Shown: piece after piece, positions 23,117 through 30,338 of the stretch
How the letters are laid out: each line of letters opens with the position of its first letter
Position numbering within the stretch: the first letter of the stretch is position 1
Virus record (IMG/VR): IMGVR_UViG_3300028653_000018
Coordinates: 1 to 56,892 of that record
Direction: 5' to 3' (one strand)
Origin: a virus
Length of the DNA stretch: 56,892 bases
Position numbers and translations under genes: made by a program
The notes under the pieces: model-generated
Told to the model about the DNA's origin: nothing
Database searches by the model: none
What the model saw: the letters and a program-made list of their open reading frames with translations, nothing else

Positions 23117-23223
23117 ACTGTCCAGAAATCCAATATTGTTCAGTATGTGGCAGGCTTGCCACTGTTTATGGTGATGATCCGAGATGTGAGGCGCATGTAA
23201 TTTTAGAGGGGGATAATTCATGA
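23113..23223 (+). CDS. CxxC micro-protein
   Basis: 36 residues overlapping both neighbours by ATGA. CSVCGRL and a later CEAH give a likely zinc site. Unknown function; translationally coupled to its neighbours. Confidence 0.65.
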   Translation: MNCPEIQYCSVCGRLATVYGDDPRCEAHVILEGDNS

Positions 23224-24239
23224 GCAGCCTTAATGAAAAACTTCTCCTGGACATGGCAGCTCTAAACCAGAACTTCCACGTTTCAAAAAGTAAACTGTCC
23301 GGAGACTTTGACACTAAAACCGGAATACTCCTGCATGTTGATACCTCGTATGAACCTGAAACATGGAAAGCAATGGATGAAGTTTCAGGAAATCAAATAT
23401 CGGTAACTGATATTACCGGAACTGCAAAAAGTGTCATTGGTGCTTTTATTTTGCAGTATAAAGAGGAAAGGGCATACCTCGAAAATGAAGCAAAAAAGAA
23501 AGAAGAGGAAAATAAGGAGCCACCTAAATCTAATCCTCTTGATAACCTTGCTGGATTTGAAGGTCTTCCCGGACCGGAAGAAAACCCAATTATTGATTCA
23601 ATGCCCGAAGAAAAACCCGCGACGAATGATGAAAAGGCCAGAGAATACATAGAGCAGAAGAGAAAGCATGAAGTGAGCCAGCCTAAAAAAGAGCAGTGGT
23701 CAAAGCCGGCTCCCAAAAAACAACCTGAACAGATACCTTACGACGAGGGACTTGAAAATACAATGCTTCCGGCTATAACAGGAATTGATATTGTCAGACC
23801 CGTTGTAAATGCAGTCCAGGCACTGGCTATCTGGAATGAGTTTCAGGACCTCAAACAGAAAATCATATTAGATTCTGACAAACAGATAATCGAAGTATAC
23901 GATAAAAGGACAAACTCTAAAAAGAAATCTGCTTTTATTAAAAAATCGGGGTGGAGAAAACTAGCCACTTGTTTCAATCTCACTGATAGAATTGTAGAAG
24001 AAATAAAAGAAAATGATGGAGCAAATGGTTTTCTTTGGAAAATTAAAGTTGTGTGCCGTGCTCCAAATGGAAGAGAATCTGAAGGGGTTGGGATGTGCGC
24101 ATCATCTGAAAAGACGGGTCCTCGGATACTTCATGATGTTTATTCAACTGCTCATACTAGGGCAAAGAACAGAGCTATTTCTGACATGATTGCAGCCGGA
24201 GAAGTCAGTGCTGAAGAGATGGAAGGAGGAGTCGCTTAA
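23220..24239 (+). CDS. Putative DNA annealing/recombination protein
   Basis: 339 residues. N-terminal domain (about 1-90), a charged Glu/Lys/Pro linker (about 90-180), and a conserved-looking C-terminal domain (about 190-335) with SGWRKLATCFNLT...VVCRAPNGRESEGVG...HDVYSTAHTRAKNRAISDM. The last motif is familiar from a family in archaeal viruses and phages placed with recombination genes and thought to bind single-stranded DNA. Neighbouring Gam-like and ERCC4-type genes support a recombination role. Exact family uncertain. Confidence 0.55.
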   Translation: MSSLNEKLLLDMAALNQNFHVSKSKLSGDFDTKTGILLHVDTSYEPETWKAMDEVSGNQISVTDITGTAKSVIGAFILQYKEERAYLENEAKKKEEENKEPPKSNPLDNLAGFEGLPGPEENPIIDSMPEEKPATNDEKAREYIEQKRKHEVSQPKKEQWSKPAPKKQPEQIPYDEGLENTMLPAITGIDIVRPVVNAVQALAIWNEFQDLKQKIILDSDKQIIEVYDKRTNSKKKSAFIKKSGWRKLATCFNLTDRIVEEIKENDGANGFLWKIKVVCRAPNGRESEGVGMCASSEKTGPRILHDVYSTAHTRAKNRAISDMIAAGEVSAEEMEGGVA

Positions 24240-24421
24240 TGGATGAAACTAAAGTAACTCCATTTTCATTTTCTTATCCATCTGAGAAATGTGAAATAGA
24301 GTTTTCAAAAACTACTACTCACGGACTTGACCATGATCATTTTTATTTGAAAATCAAGGGTAAAAACCTGGAAGAATGCAGGAAGCACTTTGACGAGCTC
24401 AAACAGGAGCTGGTTAAATGA
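24239..24421 (+). CDS. Small early-operon protein
   Basis: 60 residues beginning in a TAATG overlap. Alternating strands then a helix (KNLEECRKHFDELKQELVK) give a compact alpha/beta protein. It overlaps the next gene by ATGA. Unknown. Confidence 0.6.
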   Translation: MDETKVTPFSFSYPSEKCEIEFSKTTTHGLDHDHFYLKIKGKNLEECRKHFDELKQELVK

Positions 24422-24603
24422 AGGTACTCGAAAAAAGAGGTCAAGGCTGTTGGAATGGAAAAAACACCAGAACGTATGTTCCATGTGTTAATTGCACCAC
24501 ATTATTAATAAATCCAGACTGCGGACTGGTAAGAGAAAGACTTGGGTATGTACTAACTTTTGAGGATGATCTCGTTATAGAAGGAGATGATTACCATGAG
24601 TGA
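24418..24603 (+). CDS. Small Cys-containing early protein
   Basis: 61 residues with CWNGKN, CVNC and a later C, possibly metal-binding. ATGA overlap upstream, and overlaps the next gene by eight bases. Unknown function. Confidence 0.55.
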   Translation: MKVLEKRGQGCWNGKNTRTYVPCVNCTTLLINPDCGLVRERLGYVLTFEDDLVIEGDDYHE

Positions 24604-24760
24604 TATTGAGCTCTTGGTATGCCGAAAATGTGATCAGGGATCTTGTTTTTGGATTCCTTTTACTGATGGAACTTTTAATTATGTTCCAGATCAGCGAAAA
24701 TGCCCAGGAGATTTTGATTTCTGTTTTGAGAAATTTAAAGAAGGTGAGTTTATTGAATAA
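24596..24760 (+). CDS. Zinc-finger micro-protein
   Basis: 54 residues with CRKCDQGSCF and later CPGDFDFCF, giving four to five Cys for a zinc site. Starts after AAGGAGATGATTACC. The overlapping longer frame at 24600 is a shadow in its first part. Confidence 0.6.
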   Translation: MSDIELLVCRKCDQGSCFWIPFTDGTFNYVPDQRKCPGDFDFCFEKFKEGEFIE

Positions 24761-24962
24761 TCCTCTACCCGGCCTGCGAACCCTTCAGAGAATTATTCAG
24801 GTGATAAAAACCCTTTCTCCTACTTCAATTTTTCTCTCATCTGAAATAGCCTGTCCTTATAACATGAAATGCCTGGGATATTCTGAGAATTCAGCTACTT
24901 GTAATTGTGAGCCTTGCCGTTATTGCGGAAAGTTAAGGGACTTTGAGGATGGGTTACTATGA
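24744..24962 (+). CDS. Cys-rich early protein
   Basis: 72 residues from GTG 24744, placed after AAAGAAGG in the preceding gene; upstream ATG 24600 would overlap that gene fully. The C-terminal part (CPYNMKCLGYSENSATCNC, then CRYCGKL) has six to seven Cys in CxxC-like pairs, suggesting one or two zinc sites. Confidence 0.5.
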   Translation: MSLLNNPLPGLRTLQRIIQVIKTLSPTSIFLSSEIACPYNMKCLGYSENSATCNCEPCRYCGKLRDFEDGLL

Positions 24963-25042
24963 AACTCCCTCCCGTTTGGTTCATGCTCCTTTCAGGAGTT
25001 CCTATTCTCTGGGCTCTTACATCCTGGAGGTTAAGGGCATGA
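24959..25042 (+). CDS. Tiny membrane peptide
   Basis: 27 residues, mostly hydrophobic (PPVWFMLLSGVPILWALTSW) ending in RLRA, overlapping both neighbours by ATGA. Size and topology suit a one-pass membrane peptide. The ATGA-ATGA chain is the main support. Confidence 0.45.
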   Translation: MKLPPVWFMLLSGVPILWALTSWRLRA

Positions 25043-25155
25043 ACATAGAAGACTTTGAAGCTTGCTTCAAGAGGGTTGAGCCTCCAAAGCCTAAGTATCT
25101 GGCTGATCTGAAGAAGAAGAGCGACGAGAAAGAGTGTTTATTGGAGGCTCTTTAA
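25039..25155 (+). CDS. Small charged early protein
   Basis: 38 residues after a GGAGG site at ideal spacing, beginning in an ATGA overlap. A longer frame from 24943 exists but shadows two genes. Lys/Glu-rich helix; unknown. Confidence 0.5.
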   Translation: MNIEDFEACFKRVEPPKPKYLADLKKKSDEKECLLEAL

Positions 25156-25156
25156 G

Positions 25157-25816
25157 ATGCCCCCTAAACTCACTCAAGAATCCCTATATACAGACATCTC
25201 AACCGAATACAAAACTGTACAGTTTGGTTTTTCTAAAGATAAATATAAATCATGGAATAAAATTCACAGCCGTGCTGAGCGTCTCTATGATAACCACGTT
25301 GATATATTAATTGAAGTCGCAAACAATGAAAAGAAAGAGTATACAGATACAGATCTAGGTTTCAAAACAAGACCAATGAGGACAAAACAGGAAACTGGGG
25401 AAAGACAGACAGCTGACTATGTAGTATATTGGAAGTTCAAACACGAACCTGAATATCATAAACTTGGATTAATTTTTGAGAGAAAGGCAATAGAAGACTT
25501 CCACCAGACGATGATACATGGTTATAGGAGATTCGATAAAGAGGTTTTCAGGTTCCTTGAAGATCCGACGACTAAATACATGTTTATGTTGGTGGAAAGT
25601 ACACGCGCTCAGGCTCTGTCTTTCCTTCCCCCTAAACGATACACTGAGAAGCAGGTAAGGAACCTTATAGCTGCAAAGATAGGAGCTATTGCTAGTATCG
25701 AGTCAAAGGGAGTTCATATATGCTGGCAGGGGACCCGGAAGTCTTCATATAACTCTGTAAAAAGTTATGTTAAACACTTTTTTTGTAAAAATATAGTGTG
25801 GGTGTTGGACTTATGA
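25157..25816 (+). CDS. ERCC4-type (XPF-like) nuclease
   Basis: 219 residues. The nuclease core is visible: TADYVVYW (D87) and GLIFERKAIEDF (E108, R109, K110, D114), the ERKxxxD motif of the XPF/Hef/Mus81 family, which needs Mg2+ to cut branched DNA. The C-terminal half is basic, and no helicase or HhH pair is evident, so it is a nuclease-only form. In this operon with annealing and Gam-like proteins it likely resolves replication or recombination intermediates before packaging. Confidence 0.8.
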   Translation: MPPKLTQESLYTDISTEYKTVQFGFSKDKYKSWNKIHSRAERLYDNHVDILIEVANNEKKEYTDTDLGFKTRPMRTKQETGERQTADYVVYWKFKHEPEYHKLGLIFERKAIEDFHQTMIHGYRRFDKEVFRFLEDPTTKYMFMLVESTRAQALSFLPPKRYTEKQVRNLIAAKIGAIASIESKGVHICWQGTRKSSYNSVKSYVKHFFCKNIVWVLDL

Positions 25817-25941
25817 TAATCCATTCTCTCCTTACACTTACTGAATATTTACTCGTAGTAATTGCCATAGTAATCTCGATCTGTCTGGGAGGAAACATGT
25901 TTTTTCAAGTTATAAATGAGTTATTTGGGGGGTCTAAATGA
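25813..25941 (+). CDS. Small single-pass membrane protein
   Basis: 42 residues, hydrophobic across about 5-30 (YLLVVIAIVISICLGG). ATGA overlaps on both sides. Unknown; a possible membrane tether or anti-host peptide. Confidence 0.55.
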   Translation: MIIHSLLTLTEYLLVVIAIVISICLGGNMFFQVINELFGGSK

Positions 25942-26159
25942 ATCCCTGTACTCCTTTCACCTGTCCTGCAGGCCAAATCCAATTAGTTGAGACTTCTCAA
26001 GATGAAAACCTTGAATCATTTAGAGTACTGGTAGAGAAGCCTCTTTTTAAGAAATGTTTGAAATGTCAGAAAGCTATTATAAAATTTGTAAAAGATGAGA
26101 AGTCTATATGTGGCCTTCGGAAGCATTGGAATTGTGAATTCAAGGCGGATAATCTATGA
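25938..26159 (+). CDS. Zinc-binding small protein
   Basis: 73 residues with CTPFTCPAG near the start, CLKCQK in the middle and CGLRKHWNC near the end. The pairs suit a zinc ribbon. ATGA overlap upstream and downstream. Confidence 0.6.
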   Translation: MNPCTPFTCPAGQIQLVETSQDENLESFRVLVEKPLFKKCLKCQKAIIKFVKDEKSICGLRKHWNCEFKADNL

Positions 26160-26410
26160 TTTCTACATATAGACGACGGACAGCCGCAAAAGATGAAAGT
26201 GGATCAGAGTTTACACCATTAAAGAATTACTCTGGTATAGATATCTACGGGGAGCCCCTAAAGATATTTGTTTACTGTATGACTGCGGGTGTATACGCTG
26301 TTATTTTATCATTTTTATATTTATTCGGTTATTTAATTAAAGGAATGTTAACTGGGTTATTTTTTGATTTGTGTTTTATTGTTTATTTTTTTAGGCGGTG
26401 GAAAGAATGA
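26156..26410 (+). CDS. Two-pass membrane protein
   Basis: 84 residues: a polar N-terminal half, then two hydrophobic stretches (about 40-58 and 62-80) ending RRWKE. Overlaps the next gene by ATGA. Unknown; a membrane protein in an early operon could act in superinfection exclusion, but there is no direct evidence. Confidence 0.55.
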   Translation: MISTYRRRTAAKDESGSEFTPLKNYSGIDIYGEPLKIFVYCMTAGVYAVILSFLYLFGYLIKGMLTGLFFDLCFIVYFFRRWKE

Positions 26411-26805
26411 CCGTTACATCTACTCTGGAACCTCAAACTATCCTGAAATACTGCCGAAAATGTCACGCAAAACTTATGATAACTCAAAATCAAAAATTTG
26501 TAAAATGTGAATGTGGTCAGGAATTCGGGATAACTACCCCTCTATCAGACGATAGCAAAGGATGCGCTGGTGGAATTAAGTTATATTTCCTTCGAAATTA
26601 TAGAGGGATAAGAAGCGATTCTGAAATACTTGACTGCATCCGGAATCTCAGTGTATCTAGTCAAAATAAAATAGCTGATGAACTGGATATGAACGCTACT
26701 ACGCTTATCCGCGTGTTGAGGAGATTAGTGGACGAGAAGAAGATAGAGATTGTTTCTCAGAGGCCTGGGAAGAAGACTGTTTACAGGGTGATAGATTGTC
26801 CCTAA
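26407..26805 (+). CDS. Zinc-ribbon winged-helix regulator
   Basis: 132 residues from ATG 26407. An N-terminal zinc ribbon (CRKCHA...CECGQE) precedes a MarR/TrmB-like winged helix (about 70-130: NKIADELDMNATTLIRVLRR). The recognition helix is the RVLRRL region and the wing follows at KKTVYRVI. It probably binds DNA and controls viral or host promoters. TAATG overlap with the next gene. Confidence 0.65.
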   Translation: MTVTSTLEPQTILKYCRKCHAKLMITQNQKFVKCECGQEFGITTPLSDDSKGCAGGIKLYFLRNYRGIRSDSEILDCIRNLSVSSQNKIADELDMNATTLIRVLRRLVDEKKIEIVSQRPGKKTVYRVIDCP

Positions 26806-26987
26806 TGATCCTTAATACCTGTCTCGAATGTGGCCGTGTATTCGAGGATAATTCAGAAAGAGACTTTTGTAATAGATATTGCTCCAAAAAACACGCTGCT
26901 AAAATCAGGCAGGAGAGTAAGGGGACGGCTGTAGAAGAGATTGGTAGGAATACGGTGCTTAGTTTTTTTGAGGATGTTGTATTATGA
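26805..26987 (+). CDS. Small zinc-finger protein
   Basis: 60 residues from ATG 26805 in a TAATG overlap. CLECGRVFED and CNRYCSKKH form a CxxC...CxxxC finger like those of phage Cys-finger micro-proteins. Overlaps the next gene by ATGA. Confidence 0.6.
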   Translation: MILNTCLECGRVFEDNSERDFCNRYCSKKHAAKIRQESKGTAVEEIGRNTVLSFFEDVVL

Positions 26988-27070
26988 AAACACCACGTAC
27001 CTCATTAATCAAATTCATCGGTTGTAAAGTAGGACAAGAGATAGTTAGAGAGCTGGAAGTGGTAATGTGA
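26984..27070 (+). CDS. Tiny protein, end of early operon
   Basis: 28 residues, basic N-terminus (KTPRTSLIKF) then a short acidic helix. It starts in an ATGA overlap and ends one base before the convergent regulator gene. Marginal but consistent with the chain of overlaps. Confidence 0.4.
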   Translation: MKTPRTSLIKFIGCKVGQEIVRELEVVM

Positions 27071-27071
27071 C

Positions 27072-27272
27072 TTATTTTGGACGGAAAAATAGAGTGTTCC
27101 CTAACTTTTTACTTTCAAGTTTACCATCTGCTTCGAGTTTTAAGAGTCTATCCCTGGTATATCGTTCATCTTCTTTTAATTCTTCAGATATTTCCCCCAC
27201 CGGAAGCCAAGGATTTACAGACCTCACACGAATTGCTAATAAAAATTCATTGTCTGTGTGTCTTTGTGCCAT
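27072..27272 (-). CDS. Winged-helix regulator, leftward
   Basis: 66 residues: an alpha-rich N-terminus, then VGEISEELKEDERYTRDRLLK (helix-turn-helix) and a C-terminal beta hairpin (ESKKLGNTLFF), a minimal winged helix. It is transcribed against the early operon, from a region shared with the 27379 operon, so it may be the switch regulator. Motif split: VGEISEELKED, then ERYTRDRLLKLEADGK. Confidence 0.65.
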   Translation of the reverse strand: MAQRHTDNEFLLAIRVRSVNPWLPVGEISEELKEDERYTRDRLLKLEADGKLESKKLGNTLFFRPK

Positions 27273-27378
27273 GATTCATATAGTCTTTTCATTGTATATA
27301 TGTTTTATGCTACTAGTTGCATCCAACGTTAAGTTTATATATTGTCCGTTGTATAGAACGTATATAGAGGTGATTTAG
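27273..27378. promoter_or_regulatory. Divergent promoter region
   Basis: Minus-strand TATA-like ACATATATACAATG (about 27289-27302) faces the winged-helix gene. Plus-strand AGTTTATATATTG (about 27330-27342) faces the 27379 gene, followed by AGAGGTGATT (ribosome site). A natural site for the winged-helix protein to act. Confidence 0.6.
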
Positions 27379-27531
27379 TTGGGATATGTACCAATTTCTC
27401 CAGATGAGTATAAAAAAAGAAACTCTGAATATGACGGGAGGATTGATCCTAAATTAATGAACTTTATAGAACGGTATAATCGACGAGCTGAAATGAAGAT
27501 GACTGAAATTGAGGAGGAAGTTCAGCAATGA
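27379..27531 (+). CDS. Small protein of origin-proximal operon
   Basis: 50 residues from TTG 27379 after AGAGGTGATT. Hydrophilic with a C-terminal charged helix. Overlaps the next gene by ATGA. Unknown. Confidence 0.5.
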   Translation: MGYVPISPDEYKKRNSEYDGRIDPKLMNFIERYNRRAEMKMTEIEEEVQQ

Positions 27532-28133
27532 ACAACCTCCTGAGTAGCGATACTGCAGGATTCCCAATGTCTACCAAAGTACAAGAGTTTCTAGATCTGT
27601 TGCAATATCCAGAAGTTCAGGAAGCCCTGCAGAGTATCGTCCACATGACAATACATGAGACTCCGATATATAAAAGACTCGATCTAATTGAGGAACATTT
27701 GGGAGCTAATGACCTATACTGCGTAGGAAGAGATATTGATTACGAAAGAGGGGTTACAGACGATGAGAGAGAACCTCTCCGTAAAATCCCTGATCAGATA
27801 GCAGTAATCCACAATTTAATTCAAACTCCTGTTAAAGAAGTTGTTATGGTTTCTGGAAATGTTACCGAGATTAGAGCTCGACTCTTACGTGAAAAAATAG
27901 ATACTGTTTCCCCTAGGCAAGGTAAAAAGTTCATCTTGTCAACAGAAGTTCAACAGTTCTTGTTATTTGAAGTTCCAGAAGAACAACGGACTACAGAGAA
28001 GGGTGCGAGAGTAGCTGCCGGAGACGTTATTAAGAAAGCAATTGAGATGTTTCCAGAGTCCCTACAAATTGGAAAGACTAAAGGAAAAGGGCTGAGGTTT
28101 ATTGAATTGATCGAAGGTTTGCGCGATATGTAG
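27528..28133 (+). CDS. Origin-adjacent protein, possible DNA binding
   Basis: 201 residues. Two halves: an N-terminal helical part (about 1-105), and a C-terminal part (about 110-200) with VSPRQGKKFILSTEVQQFLLF and a basic end (QIGKTKGKGLRFIELI). It stops with TAG exactly where the CGTAAG repeats begin, so it may bind them, as plasmid initiators often sit next to their iterons. No initiator family was recognised, so this is a positional hypothesis. Confidence 0.45.
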   Translation: MNNLLSSDTAGFPMSTKVQEFLDLLQYPEVQEALQSIVHMTIHETPIYKRLDLIEEHLGANDLYCVGRDIDYERGVTDDEREPLRKIPDQIAVIHNLIQTPVKEVVMVSGNVTEIRARLLREKIDTVSPRQGKKFILSTEVQQFLLFEVPEEQRTTEKGARVAAGDVIKKAIEMFPESLQIGKTKGKGLRFIELIEGLRDM

Positions 28134-28449
28134 CGTAAGCGTTCACTTACACCAGCGTAAGCAACCGTAAGCACTTACTTACGCACCCCCAAGGATTTAA
28201 CCTAGAAACAATATGGATTTGATACGATTGTGAGCGTGTAAACAAAAAGATACTAAAAAAAGAGATGAACCTGTTAAAAAACATCGTTTGTCATCTAGTA
28301 ATAATAGATAGAGTGTAACACGAATAGAGTATATTGTAACACAATTTCATGTTTTAGATTGCTAAGATATCATTTAAGTGATTACGAAATTTTAATCTAG
28401 CGTAAGTAAGTGCTTACGGCAATTACACAAACTCAAAGAGGCTTTAAAA
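28134..28449. other. Candidate replication origin (iterons and 20-bp inverted repeats)
   Basis: GYGTAAG/CTTACG words cluster at 28134-28184. A perfect 20-bp inverted repeat has arms at 28165-28184 (CCGTAAGCACTTACTTACGC) and 28400-28419 (its reverse complement). The 215-bp interior is AT-rich and carries TGTAACAC twice (28315-28350). No gene fits inside. Iterons flanking an AT-rich core resemble an origin; a large regulatory loop or a small mobile element with inverted ends are alternatives. Confidence 0.55.
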
Positions 28450-28617
28450 ATGCAGAAAGTTGAGGTAACTCGGGAACAATGGGATTTGGCAGTATCTGAA
28501 ATAAAAGATCTGAAAAAGAGGATATCCATTCTTGAAGAACAGCAGGAAATGATATTGGCACTTTTAAGTGAAATGTTCGGGGATGAACTTCCAGATGAAT
28601 TAAGAGATTTATTATAA
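28450..28617 (+). CDS. Small coiled-coil protein
   Basis: 55 residues, mostly heptads (DLAVSEIKDLKKRISILEEQ). Starts immediately after the origin-like region. Similar in plan to the 28789 product. Unknown; may oligomerise. Confidence 0.55.
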   Translation: MQKVEVTREQWDLAVSEIKDLKKRISILEEQQEMILALLSEMFGDELPDELRDLL

Positions 28618-28626
28618 GGTGATTTA

Positions 28627-28785
28627 ATGTTATCCAAAAAGCAACTAAATAAAATACCATTTCAGCAGGGTAAAACTATAGCAGTTACTAACCCACATTA
28701 TAAAATGGTTTATCCTGGTCCAGAAGGGTATCATTTCCCAGTAACTCATAATCAGAATCCATTTCCGTGGTTAAAGGAGGAATAA
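28627..28785 (+). CDS. Small aromatic/Pro-rich protein
   Basis: 52 residues (NPHYKMVYPGPEGYHFPVTH), probably beta. Preceded by AAGGTGATTTA. Unknown. Confidence 0.5.
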   Translation: MLSKKQLNKIPFQQGKTIAVTNPHYKMVYPGPEGYHFPVTHNQNPFPWLKEE

Positions 28786-28788
28786 TCA

Positions 28789-28947
28789 ATGTCAGAAGAA
28801 TCAATATTATCATTGTTTAATAAGATCGCAGAACAACAAAAACAAATTGTATCTATGATTAAAGAAGATCGAGAAAGGCTATATACATTAGAGCAATTGG
28901 TATTTAAATTTCTAGATGTTGTAGGAATAGATACGGGTAAATTGTGA
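28789..28947 (+). CDS. Small coiled-coil protein
   Basis: 52 residues, helical (NKIAEQQKQIVSMIKEDRER), after an AAAGGAGGAATAATCA ribosome site. Resembles the 28450 product in layout. Unknown. Confidence 0.55.
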   Translation: MSEESILSLFNKIAEQQKQIVSMIKEDRERLYTLEQLVFKFLDVVGIDTGKL

Positions 28948-28963
28948 AAAGGAGGAATAATCA

Positions 28964-29227
28964 ATGTGTGGAAAATGTACATACTGTGATAAAAGGGATG
29001 AAATGCACTGTGAAATCTGTAATAAATTAATATGCGATGATCACATGCACAGAATAATTTGCACTGAAGCATATCATTTACTCATATGTCCAGATTGTTT
29101 CAAAAAACACAGTGGGAGAATCTACGAGTTTGTCAACATGAGAAAAGAGCTCACTGAATTATATAACAATATCGATGAAAAAGAAGATATTTGCGATAAG
29201 TGGTTACGAGATTTAAATGAGGAATAA
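28964..29227 (+). CDS. Zinc-finger (B-box-like) protein
   Basis: 87 residues. Multiple Cys/His ligands in order: CGKC, CDKR, HCEICNK, CDDHMH, C, CPDC, H, enough for two zinc ions in a cross-brace, like B-box or FYVE-type small fingers. A charged C-terminal helix follows. It follows a strong AAAGGAGGAATAATCA site. Possibly a protein-interaction module. Confidence 0.65.
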   Translation: MCGKCTYCDKRDEMHCEICNKLICDDHMHRIICTEAYHLLICPDCFKKHSGRIYEFVNMRKELTELYNNIDEKEDICDKWLRDLNEE

Positions 29228-29228
29228 A

Positions 29229-29351
29229 ATGCCTAAACCAAAAACAACCCCAGAACAAACAGCTCGAAACATAGAAGCTTTTGAACGTGGTAGAGCTGCA
29301 GGATTGTCAGAAGAGGAGTTTATTGATCCACATTTTGGAAAGAGGGAATAA
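29229..29351 (+). CDS. Small paralogous protein A (AFERGRAA)
   Basis: 40 residues: TTPEQTARNIEAFERGRAAG then LSEEEFID. It is clearly related to the 43-residue product at 41479 (TPEQ...AFERGRAA...). Helical and charged. Function unknown. The presence of two copies in distant operons suggests a useful role. Confidence 0.6.
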   Translation: MPKPKTTPEQTARNIEAFERGRAAGLSEEEFIDPHFGKRE

Positions 29352-29353
29352 CT

Positions 29354-29623
29354 ATGTCAGACGATGAAGAAGACGAAGAATTAGAGTTCTGTATGGGGGA
29401 AGATGGAATACTCCACCTAAAAGAAAATAAACCAACTATGAGCCTGACATTCAACGAAGAATCTGAACTAATAGAGTTTATGGCAACATGCTCAGTACTG
29501 GGTCTAAAATCAACTCTTATTATACCGGAAGGAACTATGTGGCAAGTTGAAAACGTTCAGGATCGAGATACTTTCTTTGACATGCTAAATAAAAGAGTTG
29601 AGGAATTGAAAGGAGCTGATTAA
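29354..29623 (+). CDS. Acidic small protein
   Basis: 89 residues with a strongly acidic N-terminus (DDEEDEELEF) and a mixed alpha/beta body. End of the early rightward operon. Acidity suggests DNA mimicry or binding of a basic partner, but no family is known. Confidence 0.55.
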   Translation: MSDDEEDEELEFCMGEDGILHLKENKPTMSLTFNEESELIEFMATCSVLGLKSTLIIPEGTMWQVENVQDRDTFFDMLNKRVEELKGAD

Positions 29624-29825
29624 ATACTCCTCTATCTCTGCTCTCTCTGCTCTCCCCCTTGGTCATGTCCGCTCCCCCACTTTGATCCTACAGAACCTGT
29701 ATTTTGTCCTTACAATATTCGACAGCCTGATTTTAGAGAGGTTGATAGGAGTTGTAGTGATGTGTTAACTATGTTTCACAGCGTTAACATTATAAAATTA
29801 GAGGAACATTATATAAGTGATAATT
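29624..29825 (+). promoter_or_regulatory. Terminator tract and late promoter with spaced operator
   Basis: A long pyrimidine tract (29634-29665) probably ends the early operon. GTTAAC occurs at 29764-29769 and 29783-29788, separated by 13 bases, ten more than the three in the five other copies, one helical turn. TATA-like ATTATAAAA and ATTATATAAG follow. It drives the terminase operon. Confidence 0.6.
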
Positions 29826-30338
29826 ATGGCAGTCCAGAAAAAGAAGAAAGTAAACAGGAATAAAGAATTCCGAAATAATTCGAAAGTTTTTAAGTGGACT
29901 CCATCAAGAATAAAAGCAGCAAAAATGTTATCAACCGGAATATACACGTTTGAAGAAATACAAGACGAAATTCGTATTAAGACGACTACTTTCTGGGAAT
30001 GGAGACAAAGCCCAGTATTTCTTGAAGAAGTGGATAAACTCACGTTAGAATTAAAAGAAGTTACTAAAGCCGGATTGATTCGGGAATGTCTCTACGGACT
30101 TGATAAAAAGCGTAAGTATATCTCAGAAGATAATAAAGCTCATCTTGATTATATAAAAGTGATTGCTGATCTCCAGGGGCTTACTAAACAGAAGATTGAG
30201 CTTGATGCTAACATGAATCATTCTGGTAGTATAGACATTAATAAAATGACAGATGAAGAATTACAGCAGGCTATAGATGACGATCTCAAAAAGCTTATCG
30301 ACGCGGGAATCATACCAAATACTAAAAAGGATGAATGA
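29826..30338 (+). CDS. terS: Terminase small subunit (TerS-like)
   Basis: 170 residues from ATG 29826 (GTG 29817 possible). N-terminal basic helix-turn-helix segment (about 25-65: KAAKMLSTGIYTFEEIQDEI, TTTFWEWRQSP) followed by a helical oligomerisation part and an acidic C-terminus, the plan of TerS. It would recognise the packaging site and load TerL. The 8-base overlap with TerL confirms pairing. Confidence 0.75.
   Translation: MAVQKKKKVNRNKEFRNNSKVFKWTPSRIKAAKMLSTGIYTFEEIQDEIRIKTTTFWEWRQSPVFLEEVDKLTLELKEVTKAGLIRECLYGLDKKRKYISEDNKAHLDYIKVIADLQGLTKQKIELDANMNHSGSIDINKMTDEELQQAIDDDLKKLIDAGIIPNTKKDE

Noticed and set aside
24600-24743. N-terminal extension of the 24744 gene from ATG 24600
   Set aside because: It would overlap the well-supported zinc-finger gene at 24596 over its whole length; the GTG start with its own ribosome site is better.
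28165-28419. Insertion sequence or MITE bounded by 20-bp inverted repeats
   Set aside because: No transposase in or near it, no evident target-site duplication, and the same words recur outside the repeats, which fits an origin better. Not fully excluded.
28134-28449. CRISPR array
   Set aside because: The repeats are short, unevenly spaced and inverted, without spacers of constant length.
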